Assembly (NCBI RefSeq): GCF_004006295.1
Contig: NZ_CP026095.1
Location: 330,001-385,000, forward strand
Direction of reading: 5' to 3'
From: Peribacillus asahii
Lineage (GTDB): Bacteria; Bacillota; Bacilli; Bacillales; DSM-1321
Length of the DNA stretch: 55,000 nucleotides
Shown here in pieces: positions 20,803-28,522 of the stretch. The notes under the pieces were generated by a model. That model had not been told where the DNA came from, did no database searches, and was given only the letters and a program-made list of their open reading frames with translations. Positions within the stretch are counted from its first letter, which is position 1, and each line of letters starts with the position of its first letter. Position numbers and translations under genes: made by a program.

Positions 20803-21570
20803 ATGAGCAAAATATTAGAAGCAAGAAGTATGAACAAAAAAGTAGAATTAGGAAAGGATAATGAGCTTCATATCTTAAAGGATGTAAACTTGGAGATAGA
20901 AGAAGGTGAATTCGTATCGGTCATGGGGCCATCTGGAAGCGGGAAGACAACGCTGCTATATAATGTAAGTGGTATGGATAGAATTACTTCCGGCAGTATG
21001 AAATTTAAAGACAGTGAAATCGGCACACTAAAAGAAGAAGAACTGGCGAAGCTCCGGCTGAATCACATGGGATTTATCTTTCAGGATATCAATCTATTAA
21101 AGAATCTGTCATTGATTGACAATGTTATGTTTCCTGGACTTGTATCAAAAGATGCGGATAAAAATGCAGTGTATCAAAAAGCAAAGAAACTGTTGGGAAT
21201 GACAGGAATTGACATGCTTGCAGATAATACTATCACTCAGGCATCTGGCGGCCAGCTGCAGAGAGTCGCCATCTGCAGAGCATTGATAAATGATCCGGAT
21301 ATCATATTTGGAGACGAACCGACCGGAGCATTAGATTCCAAATCGTCAGCAGACATTATGTCGATTCTAGCAGAGATTAATAAAAAAGGAACAACCATCA
21401 TGCTCGTTACACATGATGTAAAGGTGGCAGCAAAAACTGAAAGAATATTATTTATGGTAGATGGAAATATTGTTGCACAGAAGAAAATGCGTAAATACGA
21501 TGCGCAGCATGACGATATTAGGGAAAGAGAAGAAAGCATTATGAAATGGTTAGTGGAAAATGGGTTCTAA
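20803..21570 (+). CDS. ABC transporter ATP-binding protein (MacB/BceA-like)
   Basis: A 255-aa ATPase that would energise the permease upstream. Walker A is GPSGSGKTTL (about residues 43-52), the Q-loop is FIFQDINLLKNLS, Walker B is DIIFGDEPTGALDS, and the H-loop TIMLVTHDVKVA. The signature reads ASGGQLQRVAICRAL, with alanine where most members have leucine or S. GGAGGTGTATAT precedes the ATG. The 155 bp before it contain no readable gene. The permease-before-ATPase order is the reverse of most Bce-type operons. The exported substrate cannot be read. Confidence 0.92.
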   Translation: MSKILEARSMNKKVELGKDNELHILKDVNLEIEEGEFVSVMGPSGSGKTTLLYNVSGMDRITSGSMKFKDSEIGTLKEEELAKLRLNHMGFIFQDINLLKNLSLIDNVMFPGLVSKDADKNAVYQKAKKLLGMTGIDMLADNTITQASGGQLQRVAICRALINDPDIIFGDEPTGALDSKSSADIMSILAEINKKGTTIMLVTHDVKVAAKTERILFMVDGNIVAQKKMRKYDAQHDDIREREESIMKWLVENGF

Positions 21571-21716
21571 TTTTTCCTTGGCATTTGCATAAAATTCATA
21601 TGGGGAATTTATTAGATACGTTCTAAAGGAAAAGTTCTTAAGAATGCTACACATCTGCTTAGCCAAAAACTCGATATACCACATTAAGTTAAAGCTATTA
21701 TGCACTTTCACCTTAC

Positions 21717-21733
21717 GGGCGGCATGATGTAAG
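21717..21733 (+). repeat. groEL-3'-end repeat att2
   Basis: GGGCGGCATGATGTAAG, non-coding, with the shared upstream arm (TCGATATACC at 21671, then TTATGCACTTTCACCTTACGGG). It forms the right edge of cassette B and the left edge of cassette C. Confidence 0.75.
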
Positions 21734-21790
21734 GCTTTTAAGCCCTGCATTTGAGAAGTAGTTATGTAAATAATTTATATTAATAGAAAG

Positions 21791-21826
21791 AACCACTTCC
21801 TATAAAAATTTAAGGAGTGGTTTTTT
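21791..21826 (+). terminator. Terminator next to att2
   Basis: Hairpin AACCACTTCC / GGAGTGGTT followed by TTTTT, 58 nt after the repeat. The remaining 240 bp before the PHP gene are A+T-rich, and I see only promoter-like TATAAT-type boxes there (around 21990). Confidence 0.85.
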
Positions 21827-22065
21827 GTGTTGTTAAAATTCGCATATCAAGAATAATAAAATTTGATTGGGAGAAATCCTACTAAGTTAGTAGTTAATAA
21901 GCTCTACCCAGTTGGTAAGGCAGTGCTTTATATATCATGTCTTTCTATCTAGTTTAATTTACCTGTTTTTCCTTATTTACGGAAAATTAATATAATATTC
22001 ATTTATCGCACATAATCACTGCTTATAATTCAAATTGTTAAATAGTTTACTAGGAGGCATAAAAG

Positions 22066-23604
22066 ATGGGATTTAAAATGAAAAAGAAGGCAATTCCGCT
22101 ACTTGCCACAACGGTTCTTGCTACAACGGCTTTTACAACCCAAACTTTTATCAATGATGGTAATAATCAAAAAGTAGCAGCAAATGAATCTTCAAAGGAA
22201 GAATCAAAACAAAAGAATGCAAGCTGGCTTGCAGGTGACCACCACGTACATAGTGAGTGGAGTGTTGGCTGGGACAACTCTACAAATCCTCCAACACCAA
22301 TCCGAGGTGGAGATGCCATTTATCCAATTGTGAAAAATGCGGAAAAAGCAAAAGAGTACGGACTTGATTGGGTGATGACAACAGATCATGGAGGGCCTAA
22401 TCATTCCAAGGTTAACTTAGAACAAGCTTATCCTGAATTATTAAAATCCCGTGAAGCTGTTCCTGAAGTTCTTCAATTCTACGGGATGGAGTTTGACACA
22501 CCTGCTGCTGACCATAGTACATTAATGATTCCGAAAGTCGATAATGAATCACAAATTCTTTACGATATTGAAAGCAAATTTAATAAGCGCGAACCTTATC
22601 CAAATGACGGCAGCAGAGATACTGAGTCTACAATGATCGAAGCACTTAACTATATGAAACAATTGGACGAGGATGAGCAGCCAATTCATATTGCTCATCA
22701 CCCTTCACGTTCAGCAACAGGTGATGGTGTGTGGGGACAAGATACACCACAGGAGTTCCGTAATTGGAATGATGTCGCACCTAATATCTCGATTGGGATG
22801 GAAGGAGCTCCTGGTCACCAGGCTAATGCTATAAATAAAGATGGTTCTCAAGACCCTAATGGCGCTCGTGGATCATATGGCAACTACCCAACAATGGGTG
22901 GATTTGACCAAATGGCGGCAAAGGTTGGTGGATTATGGGATTCTATGCTTGGTGAAGGAAGACATTGGTGGATTACAGCTACCTCTGACTCGCATGTTAA
23001 CTGGCGTGATGGCGGCGGCGACTTCTGGCCTGGTGAATACTCTAAAACCTATGTAAAAGCAGAGAAAGACTATGATGATATTATGGAGAGCATTCGTAAA
23101 GGGAATGTTTTCGTTACAACCGGCGATCTAATCTCTGAGCTGGATGTGAAAGTTCAAGCTGGAGGCAAGTCACCTTGGTTTGCGAAATCGAAAGGAAATT
23201 CCGCTACAATTGGTGAAACTCTTACATTGCCAGGAAAATCTAAGGATGTAACGGTAACGATTCGTATGAAAGATCCAAACGCTGCAAATTCCAATGGAGA
23301 TACACCAAAGGTTGACCATGTAGACTTAATTATGGGAGAAGTTACTGGAAAAGTTGAAGATCGTTCAACAGCAACAAACTCGACAACGAAAGTCGTTAAA
23401 ACGTTTACCAAAAAAGATTGGAAACAAGATGGTGAATACATTGAGATTACTCATACGTTAAAAAATGTGGATGAAGACAGTTATATCCGCTTACGTGGGA
23501 CAAATACTCAACAAACAGAACCGAAAATTGACCCGCGTGGCGAAGATCCATGGACTGACCTTTGGTTCTACTCTAACCCAGTATTTATCAAGACTGCAAA
23601 GTAA
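22066..23604 (+). CDS. Exported PHP-domain metallophosphoesterase
   Basis: A 512-aa protein with a Sec-type signal (KMKKKAIPLLATTVLATTAF). The PHP-like metal-binding set follows: H60/H62 in GDHHVHSEWS, D107-H108 in TTDHGG, E142 and H150, HH at 211-212 in HIAHHPSRS, and D308/H310 in TSDSHVN. The C-terminal third (about 350-512) is a beta-rich domain with no motif I know. PHP enzymes hydrolyse phosphoester bonds using two or three metals. The substrate here is unknown, but export suggests scavenging. TAGGAGG is 8 nt before the ATG. It shares its cassette only with the HupE/UreJ-like gene, which starts 98 nt downstream. Confidence 0.85.
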   Translation: MGFKMKKKAIPLLATTVLATTAFTTQTFINDGNNQKVAANESSKEESKQKNASWLAGDHHVHSEWSVGWDNSTNPPTPIRGGDAIYPIVKNAEKAKEYGLDWVMTTDHGGPNHSKVNLEQAYPELLKSREAVPEVLQFYGMEFDTPAADHSTLMIPKVDNESQILYDIESKFNKREPYPNDGSRDTESTMIEALNYMKQLDEDEQPIHIAHHPSRSATGDGVWGQDTPQEFRNWNDVAPNISIGMEGAPGHQANAINKDGSQDPNGARGSYGNYPTMGGFDQMAAKVGGLWDSMLGEGRHWWITATSDSHVNWRDGGGDFWPGEYSKTYVKAEKDYDDIMESIRKGNVFVTTGDLISELDVKVQAGGKSPWFAKSKGNSATIGETLTLPGKSKDVTVTIRMKDPNAANSNGDTPKVDHVDLIMGEVTGKVEDRSTATNSTTKVVKTFTKKDWKQDGEYIEITHTLKNVDEDSYIRLRGTNTQQTEPKIDPRGEDPWTDLWFYSNPVFIKTAK

Positions 23605-23623
23605 GTCTTTCAAATTAATAGGG

Positions 23624-23650
23624 CGGGGAGATTTAAGTCTCCTCGTTTTT
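23624..23650 (+). terminator. Hairpin terminator after the PHP gene
   Basis: CGGGGAGA / TCTCCTCG with a TTTAAG loop, followed by TTTTTC. It lies only 50 nt before the next gene, so read-through or a second promoter would be needed for the latter. Confidence 0.7.
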
Positions 23651-23702
23651 CATTATTTTTTCAACAACAAGAAAGTAACAAATGAAAAATGGAGTGAATT
23701 CT

Positions 23703-24755
23703 ATGAAAAAGCTTTTTTTATTAATGATGCTTATCATTTCGATAACCTCTATACAATCTCCCTCTGCATATGCCCATACCAATAACAGTGAAGGGTATTC
23801 CCTTATTGAAGTAAATGGGAATAATCTCGATTATGAACTAAAGATTGATCTTACAGAATTAGGCCATTCAATGAATAAAGAAATGACTGAAAAGCAATAT
23901 TTTGACACGAAAGCGGTTCAAGATTATATCAATTCTCATATTGAGCTTTATGTAGATAGTGTAAAGGTGGAGGGCACTATAGAGAAATCGGACGTTGAAA
24001 TGATAAATGACCGTCAGTTTGCAGTGATTAACCTGAATTACGAGCTAGAACAAAAACCTCAAAAATTAATTTTAGATTATAATATGTTCTTAGATGATTC
24101 TGATCCAAGTCATGCCAATTATGCAACAATTAAATTAGATGGAAAACAACAAGAGGCGATTCTTACGTACGAATCAAGAGAGCTTGAAATTGGAGAAATT
24201 TCTTTTTTTCAAGCCACTACACAGTTTCTAATGCTTGGTTTAGAGCATATTTTCACAGGTTATGATCATATTCTGTTTGTCATTAGCTTATTATTTGGAG
24301 CAAAGACTATTAAAAATATTCTGGCCCTGGTCACTGCCTTTACAATAGCGCATAGTATTACGTTAGTCCTGGCCACTTTAGAGATTGTGCAGTTACCTGG
24401 CAGGTTTGTAGAATCAGCTATTGCCTTGAGCATTATTTACGTAGCACTTATAAATATTTTTAATCCTGAGTCGAAACATCAATCTTGGCTTGCCTTCGGT
24501 TTTGGGCTTATCCACGGATTCGGCTTTGCAGGAATTCTATCGGAAATGCGCTTAGAAGGAAGCCAACTAGCCACCTCACTATTATCTTTCAATATCGGTA
24601 TTGAAATCGGACAACTGATCATTGTTTCATTAGTATTTCCTATCCTACTTTGGTTAAGGAGATTAACATTCAAACCTGTAAAATGGATAATTCCTGGAAC
24701 TTCAGTAGCTATTTTGGCATTTGGTCTAGTGTGGTTTATTGAAAGAGCTTTTTAA
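23703..24755 (+). CDS. HupE/UreJ-like membrane protein with large exported N-terminal domain
   Basis: A 350-aa protein with a signal peptide (MKKLFLLMMLIISITS ... SAYA), then about 150 residues of extracellular domain. The C-terminal half is a six-to-seven helix HupE/UreJ_2 region containing GLEHIFTGYDHILFV, TAFTIAHSITLVLA and FGLIHGFGFAG. The histidines in these helices are typical of HupE/UreJ, which are nickel/cobalt carriers. Whether this branch carries metal is unknown. The start at 23703 is chosen because GGAGTG lies 7 nt upstream and the signal peptide begins there. An ATG at 23682 would add seven residues. It may work with the exported PHP enzyme, for instance in metal supply, but that is inference from adjacency. 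Confidence 0.8.
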   Translation: MKKLFLLMMLIISITSIQSPSAYAHTNNSEGYSLIEVNGNNLDYELKIDLTELGHSMNKEMTEKQYFDTKAVQDYINSHIELYVDSVKVEGTIEKSDVEMINDRQFAVINLNYELEQKPQKLILDYNMFLDDSDPSHANYATIKLDGKQQEAILTYESRELEIGEISFFQATTQFLMLGLEHIFTGYDHILFVISLLFGAKTIKNILALVTAFTIAHSITLVLATLEIVQLPGRFVESAIALSIIYVALINIFNPESKHQSWLAFGFGLIHGFGFAGILSEMRLEGSQLATSLLSFNIGIEIGQLIIVSLVFPILLWLRRLTFKPVKWIIPGTSVAILAFGLVWFIERAF

Positions 24756-24783
24756 CGAAGCTACCACTCGTTAACATAAACAA

Positions 24784-24833
24784 TCCCCAAAGCCACTTTA
24801 GATTTTCTAGTGGTTTTGGGGAGTTTCTTTTTC
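24784..24833 (+). terminator. Terminator of the HupE-like gene
   Basis: Stem CCCCAAAGCCAC / GTGGTTTTGGGG followed by AGTTTCTTTTT. Confidence 0.85.
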
Positions 24834-24934
24834 ACCGAGAATCTCAATGCTAAAAATAAGAACAGTTAAGTAAAGCCTTGATACACTGAGCCTTTTGCAT
24901 ACAGCGTTAAAGGTATTACACACTCTTACCTTAC

Positions 24935-24951
24935 GGGCGGCATGATGTAAT
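24935..24951 (+). repeat. groEL-3'-end repeat att3
   Basis: GGGCGGCATGATGTAAT, identical to att1 over 17 bases. The upstream arm from TTGATACACTGAGCC (24876) to TTACGGGCGG resembles that of att1 over about 70 bp, with TTACACACTCTTACCTTACG nearest the core. Confidence 0.75.
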
Positions 24952-25010
24952 TTAACTACTAGTTAAGTTCATAATCGGATGAAGCTAATCACATAAATGA
25001 CTTTTTCAAA

Positions 25011-25047
25011 AAAAGACTACTTCTTGAAAATAGGAGGTAGTCTTTTT
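25011..25047 (+). terminator. Terminator next to att3
   Basis: Hairpin AAAAGACTAC / GTAGTCTTTT with extension, followed by TTTTTG, 60 nt after the repeat. Confidence 0.85.
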
Positions 25048-25156
25048 TGTCTTTTCTCAGCACTTCACAGAGCCAGAGCGGAAGTAAGTTAAAAAACAAC
25101 AGCATGATAACGGAGCCTTATGAAAAGATAAAAAGATTAAATTTTCAATAAATTGT

Positions 25157-25221
25157 TTGACTTACAATATTTTCCCATTATATAATACACATATAGAATA
25201 ACAATTACCGATTAACGGTAA
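25157..25221 (+). promoter_or_regulatory. Promoter and palindromic operator of the acyl-CoA operon
   Basis: TTGACT at 25157 and TATAAT at 25181 are separated by 18 bp. Downstream lies the perfect inverted repeat TTACCG - ATTAA - CGGTAA (25205-25221), between the start site and the ribosome binding site, where a repressor would block transcription. The IclR-type regulator encoded at 29799 is the nearest candidate to bind it. This pairing is inferred, not shown. Confidence 0.65.
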
Positions 25222-25234
25222 AAGGAGGATATTC

Positions 25235-26380
25235 ATGTTTAGTCTACCGACAGTTCAATTTACTGATGAGCAAGAACAGTTTCGTTTAGAAGTACGAGCG
25301 TTTTTACAAGAGCATTTAGCTAAAGGGACATTTAAAACAAAATGTGATTCATGGTTAAGTGGTAGTGATCCTGCCTTTTCAAAGTTGATTGGAGAACAGG
25401 GATGGATCGGGTTAACATGGCCTAAAAAATACGGTGGTCAGGAACGCAGTACAATTGACCGTTACATTTTAACAGAGGAGTTTTTAGCTGTTGGTGCTCC
25501 TGTAGCGGCACACTGGTTTGCCGATCGACAAACAGGACCGCTTTTAATGCGCTTTGGTACAGAGGAGCAGCGTGAGTTTTTCTTACCGAAAATTGTTAAA
25601 GGGGAATGCTATTTTGGTATTGGTTTAAGTGAGCCGAACAGCGGATCGGATTTAGCATCTGTTAAAACACGTGCTGAAAAGGTAGAGGGCGGCTGGATTA
25701 TAAATGGTTCGAAAACGTGGACGAGCAACGCGCATGATGCACACTATGCGGTGACGCTTATACGCACTGAGCCACTTGGTGAGAAAAAGCATGAGGGGTT
25801 AAGTCAGTTAATTATCGATTTACATGCAGAGGGAGTTACGATTGTACCGATTAAGTATTTAACGGGCGAGCATCATTTTAACGAAGTATTTTTTGATAAC
25901 GTTTTTGTTCCCGATAATATGGTTGTAGGTACTCTTGGGAATGGATGGAAACAAGGGTTGGCTGAACTAGCATTTGAACGAAGCGGCCCAGAGCGTATTT
26001 TAAGTACGTTCCCATTACTTGATGAGTTAATCGCCGAGCTGAAAAGACAAGGTGATGCAGTCGGTATGAAGGAGGCGGCAAAAGTACTTTCTCGCCTATG
26101 GGGACTGCGTAATTTATCTATCGGGGTTGCGAAGGTCCTTGAAGAGGGTGGAGAAGTCGCCATTCCTGCAGCGCTTGTTAAAAGTATAGGTACGAAGTTT
26201 GAGCAAAGCATTCCTGAGATTACACGCTTACTCGTGCGTACATATCCACGTCTTGAAGCTGAACGCAGAATTGACCGTTTTATGGCTGAGTCAACATTAC
26301 ACGCACCAGGCTTTACAATTCGCGGTGGTACATCAGAAGTGCTATATGGCATGGTAGCGAAAGGGGTTGTTGGACAATGA
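25235..26380 (+). CDS. Acyl-CoA dehydrogenase family protein (1)
   Basis: An FAD-dependent acyl-CoA dehydrogenase of 381 aa with the complete fold. The N-terminal helical domain is followed by the middle beta domain with YFGIGLSEPNSGSDLASVKT (FAD and substrate contact) and GSKTWTSNAHDAHY. The C-terminal helical domain ends FTIRGGTSEVLYGMVAKGVVG. AAAGGAGG precedes the ATG. The stop overlaps the next gene (ATGA), a second and more divergent family member, so the pair may form a heteromer as in steroid or branched-acid catabolic dehydrogenases. The acyl substrate cannot be read. Confidence 0.92.
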   Translation: MFSLPTVQFTDEQEQFRLEVRAFLQEHLAKGTFKTKCDSWLSGSDPAFSKLIGEQGWIGLTWPKKYGGQERSTIDRYILTEEFLAVGAPVAAHWFADRQTGPLLMRFGTEEQREFFLPKIVKGECYFGIGLSEPNSGSDLASVKTRAEKVEGGWIINGSKTWTSNAHDAHYAVTLIRTEPLGEKKHEGLSQLIIDLHAEGVTIVPIKYLTGEHHFNEVFFDNVFVPDNMVVGTLGNGWKQGLAELAFERSGPERILSTFPLLDELIAELKRQGDAVGMKEAAKVLSRLWGLRNLSIGVAKVLEEGGEVAIPAALVKSIGTKFEQSIPEITRLLVRTYPRLEAERRIDRFMAESTLHAPGFTIRGGTSEVLYGMVAKGVVGQ

Positions 26381-27423
26381 GCGAAATGAAAGAAATGATT
26401 GTAAACGTTGTCGAGAAGATTTTTAAAGATAAAGTGGACAAGGAAAAAGTGGATGTAGTAGAAGAGGGAAAATGGGCTGAGGATGTCTGGCAAGTTCTTC
26501 AGGATAATGAAATGCTGGCGGTAGCTGTATCAGAAGAAAACGGAGGTGCAGGTGGTGATTTAGACGATTTGCTAAATTTATATCGTTTAATTGGGAAATA
26601 TGCTGTACCAATTCCGTTTGTAGAAACGACATTTGCCAACGTTCTATTAGAAAAAACTGGGCTTAACGTTACTCAGGAAAAAGCCACTTATGCGGTTGAA
26701 GAACAACTGAACGTATCCATTGACAATGGAACAGTATCAGGAACGATCGTTAATGTTCCATGGGCAAGGTATGTCGATGAATTAGTCGTTGTTGCTACTG
26801 GTACATCGGGACTTGAACTTGTTCAAGTATCACTGAAAGATGCAGCTATTTCTCCGAATATGAATCTAGCATGCGAACCGCGTGATACCGTGACATTAGT
26901 CCATGCACCTGTCCAGCAACAAACAAAGATTACAAATGAGCAGTTAGAGTACTTTATTGCCCTTGAATCTGCTGCGATGTCTGGTGCGATTGACAAGGCC
27001 TATGAGTTAACCGTGCGTTATACAAAAGAGCGTGAACAGTTTGGTCGTCCTATTCATCGCTTCCAATTAGTACAGCAACATTTAGCAAACTTAGCAGGAG
27101 AAGCTGTTATTACAAGCTCAGCAATAGATAATATGATTGCTGCTATTACTCGAAAATGTTTACAAAATGAAGTGGCTTATACACGAATTCGTGTAGAGGA
27201 AGCAGCAAAAATCGTTGCAACATCTGCACACCAAGTCCATGCTGCCATCGGTGTGACACATGAACATAGCTTACATCAATATACTCGCAGACTTTGGTCT
27301 TGGCGTGAAGAAGGTGCAGGAGAGGCTTATTGGACGAAGCAACTGGCAGATCGTTTAATGGAAGTAAAAGACGATAGTTTATGGGGATATTTAACAAAAA
27401 CAGAAAAAGTCTTTCAATTATAA
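26377..27423 (+). CDS. Acyl-CoA dehydrogenase family protein (2), divergent partner
   Basis: A 348-aa protein, shorter than classical family members. The N-terminal domain (LAVAVSEENGGAGGDLDDL) and the C-terminal helical domain (YTKEREQFGRPIHRFQLVQQHLANLAGEA, then HQVHAAIGVTHEHSLHQYTRRLW) are clear. The central beta domain is reduced and lacks the usual SEP-GSD motif. It overlaps the previous gene by 4 nt. The likely role is the second subunit of a heteromeric dehydrogenase. An independent enzyme is the alternative. Confidence 0.85.
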   Translation: MSEMKEMIVNVVEKIFKDKVDKEKVDVVEEGKWAEDVWQVLQDNEMLAVAVSEENGGAGGDLDDLLNLYRLIGKYAVPIPFVETTFANVLLEKTGLNVTQEKATYAVEEQLNVSIDNGTVSGTIVNVPWARYVDELVVVATGTSGLELVQVSLKDAAISPNMNLACEPRDTVTLVHAPVQQQTKITNEQLEYFIALESAAMSGAIDKAYELTVRYTKEREQFGRPIHRFQLVQQHLANLAGEAVITSSAIDNMIAAITRKCLQNEVAYTRIRVEEAAKIVATSAHQVHAAIGVTHEHSLHQYTRRLWSWREEGAGEAYWTKQLADRLMEVKDDSLWGYLTKTEKVFQL

Positions 27424-27436
27424 GGAGGGAAATAGA

Positions 27437-28243
27437 ATGGCTGATTTATTATTTGAAGTAAAGGACCACATTGCAACGATTACGTTAAATCGACCTAATC
27501 AGATGAATGCATTTAGTGAAGAAATGATCTTAAACTGGATTCGTGCTCTTGAAACAGTCCGAGATTCCGATGATATTCGCGCTGTCATTGTCAAAGGGAA
27601 TGGTAAGGCATTTTGTGCAGGCGGCGACGTAAAGGCGATGACTTCTGGTAAAGGATTTTTTGAAAGCGAAATAGATATTACTTCTACAGGTTTAGCACGT
27701 AAAAACTCCTTATGGAAACGCGTACAACGTATACCACTTTTACTAGAGGAAATTGATAAGCCGGTGATTGCTCAAGTGAACGGTTTTGCATTTGGAGCAG
27801 GGCTTGATATGGCCTTAATGTGTGATATTCGAATTGTCGCTGAATCAGCTAAGTTTTCTGAAAGTTACATTAATGTAGGGATTGTACCAGGAGATGGGGG
27901 GGCCTATTATTTACCGAAGCTTGTTGGGATTGATCAAGCGCTTGATATGCTTTGGACAGCACGTGTTTTAACGGCAGCAGAAGCGAAGGAAAAAGGCCTT
28001 GTTACGTTTGTTGTTCCAGATCACGAATTAGAGCAATTCACATTAGACTATGTAACGAAGCTAGCAAATGGACCGACAACAACGCTTCAGTTTATTAAGC
28101 GTGCTGTGTATCAAAGTCAAAAGATGGATTTACGATCATCCCTTGATTATATTTCATCTGCAATGGCGATTGTAACTGAGTTAGATGATTATAAAGAAGG
28201 CGTGGCTGCAGTTGTAGAGAAACGCAAAGCTGTTTTTAAGTAA
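27437..28243 (+). CDS. Crotonase superfamily protein (enoyl-CoA hydratase/isomerase-like)
   Basis: A 268-aa crotonase fold. The CoA-binding and oxyanion-hole segment is KAFCAGGDVKAM (about residues 56-67), and the second is FAFGAGLDMALMCD. The two glutamates used by true enoyl-CoA hydratases are not both kept: the first corresponds to Asp in GLDMALMCD, and the second, normally in a PEI-LG context, reads SYINVG. The reaction may therefore be isomerisation, hydrolysis or another crotonase chemistry rather than hydration. AAGGAGG lies before the ATG, 13 nt after the preceding gene, so it is in the same operon. Confidence 0.88.
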   Translation: MADLLFEVKDHIATITLNRPNQMNAFSEEMILNWIRALETVRDSDDIRAVIVKGNGKAFCAGGDVKAMTSGKGFFESEIDITSTGLARKNSLWKRVQRIPLLLEEIDKPVIAQVNGFAFGAGLDMALMCDIRIVAESAKFSESYINVGIVPGDGGAYYLPKLVGIDQALDMLWTARVLTAAEAKEKGLVTFVVPDHELEQFTLDYVTKLANGPTTTLQFIKRAVYQSQKMDLRSSLDYISSAMAIVTELDDYKEGVAAVVEKRKAVFK

Positions 28244-28268
28244 GGCTCTATATTAGGAAACTATTGAT

Positions 28269-28315
28269 TTTTGGCTCATTTTTGTAAACTTCAGTTTCAC
28301 ATAAATGAGCCAAAA
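28269..28315. repeat. Inverted repeat after the crotonase gene
   Basis: Perfect 13-bp arms TTTTGGCTCATTT and AAATGAGCCAAAA, 21 nt apart. It can form a stable hairpin, possibly ending the acyl-CoA dehydrogenase transcript, but no extra T-tract follows the stem. Confidence 0.65.
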
Positions 28316-28379
28316 CTCGTATTATCAATAATATTGTTTAATAACGTCTTAAGTAAAGGGAATGACGGCATGCCTATGA

Positions 28380-28511
28380 ATTGCACTAGCTGTAGTTGGC
28401 GTTGTCTGTGCTAGGCAGTTCCTATGGAAAGTGAAAGATATTCCAATTGGAACAAAAGGTGAGAAAGTGAATACCTCAGGACAATTAACAGTACAGGAAA
28501 ATAATCGATAA
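28380..28511 (+). pseudogene. 3' remnant of a membrane-protein gene (transporter-like tail)
   Basis: An open stretch of 43 codons without a start, preceded in frame by TGA and ending TAA. It encodes a hydrophobic segment IALAVVGVVCARQFLW followed by a hydrophilic tail (KVKDIPIGTKGEKVN ...), the look of the last helix and cytoplasmic end of an MFS-type carrier. It lies 11 nt before the CoA-transferase. The rest of the gene is gone, so an acid transporter may once have stood here. This family guess is tentative. Confidence 0.45.
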
Positions 28512-28522
28512 GGGTGAAAGTG

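Noticed and set aside
25873..26493. 206-codon minus-strand frame opposite the acyl-CoA dehydrogenase genes
   Set aside because: It is an antisense shadow of two well-supported genes, with no ribosome binding site or known motif.
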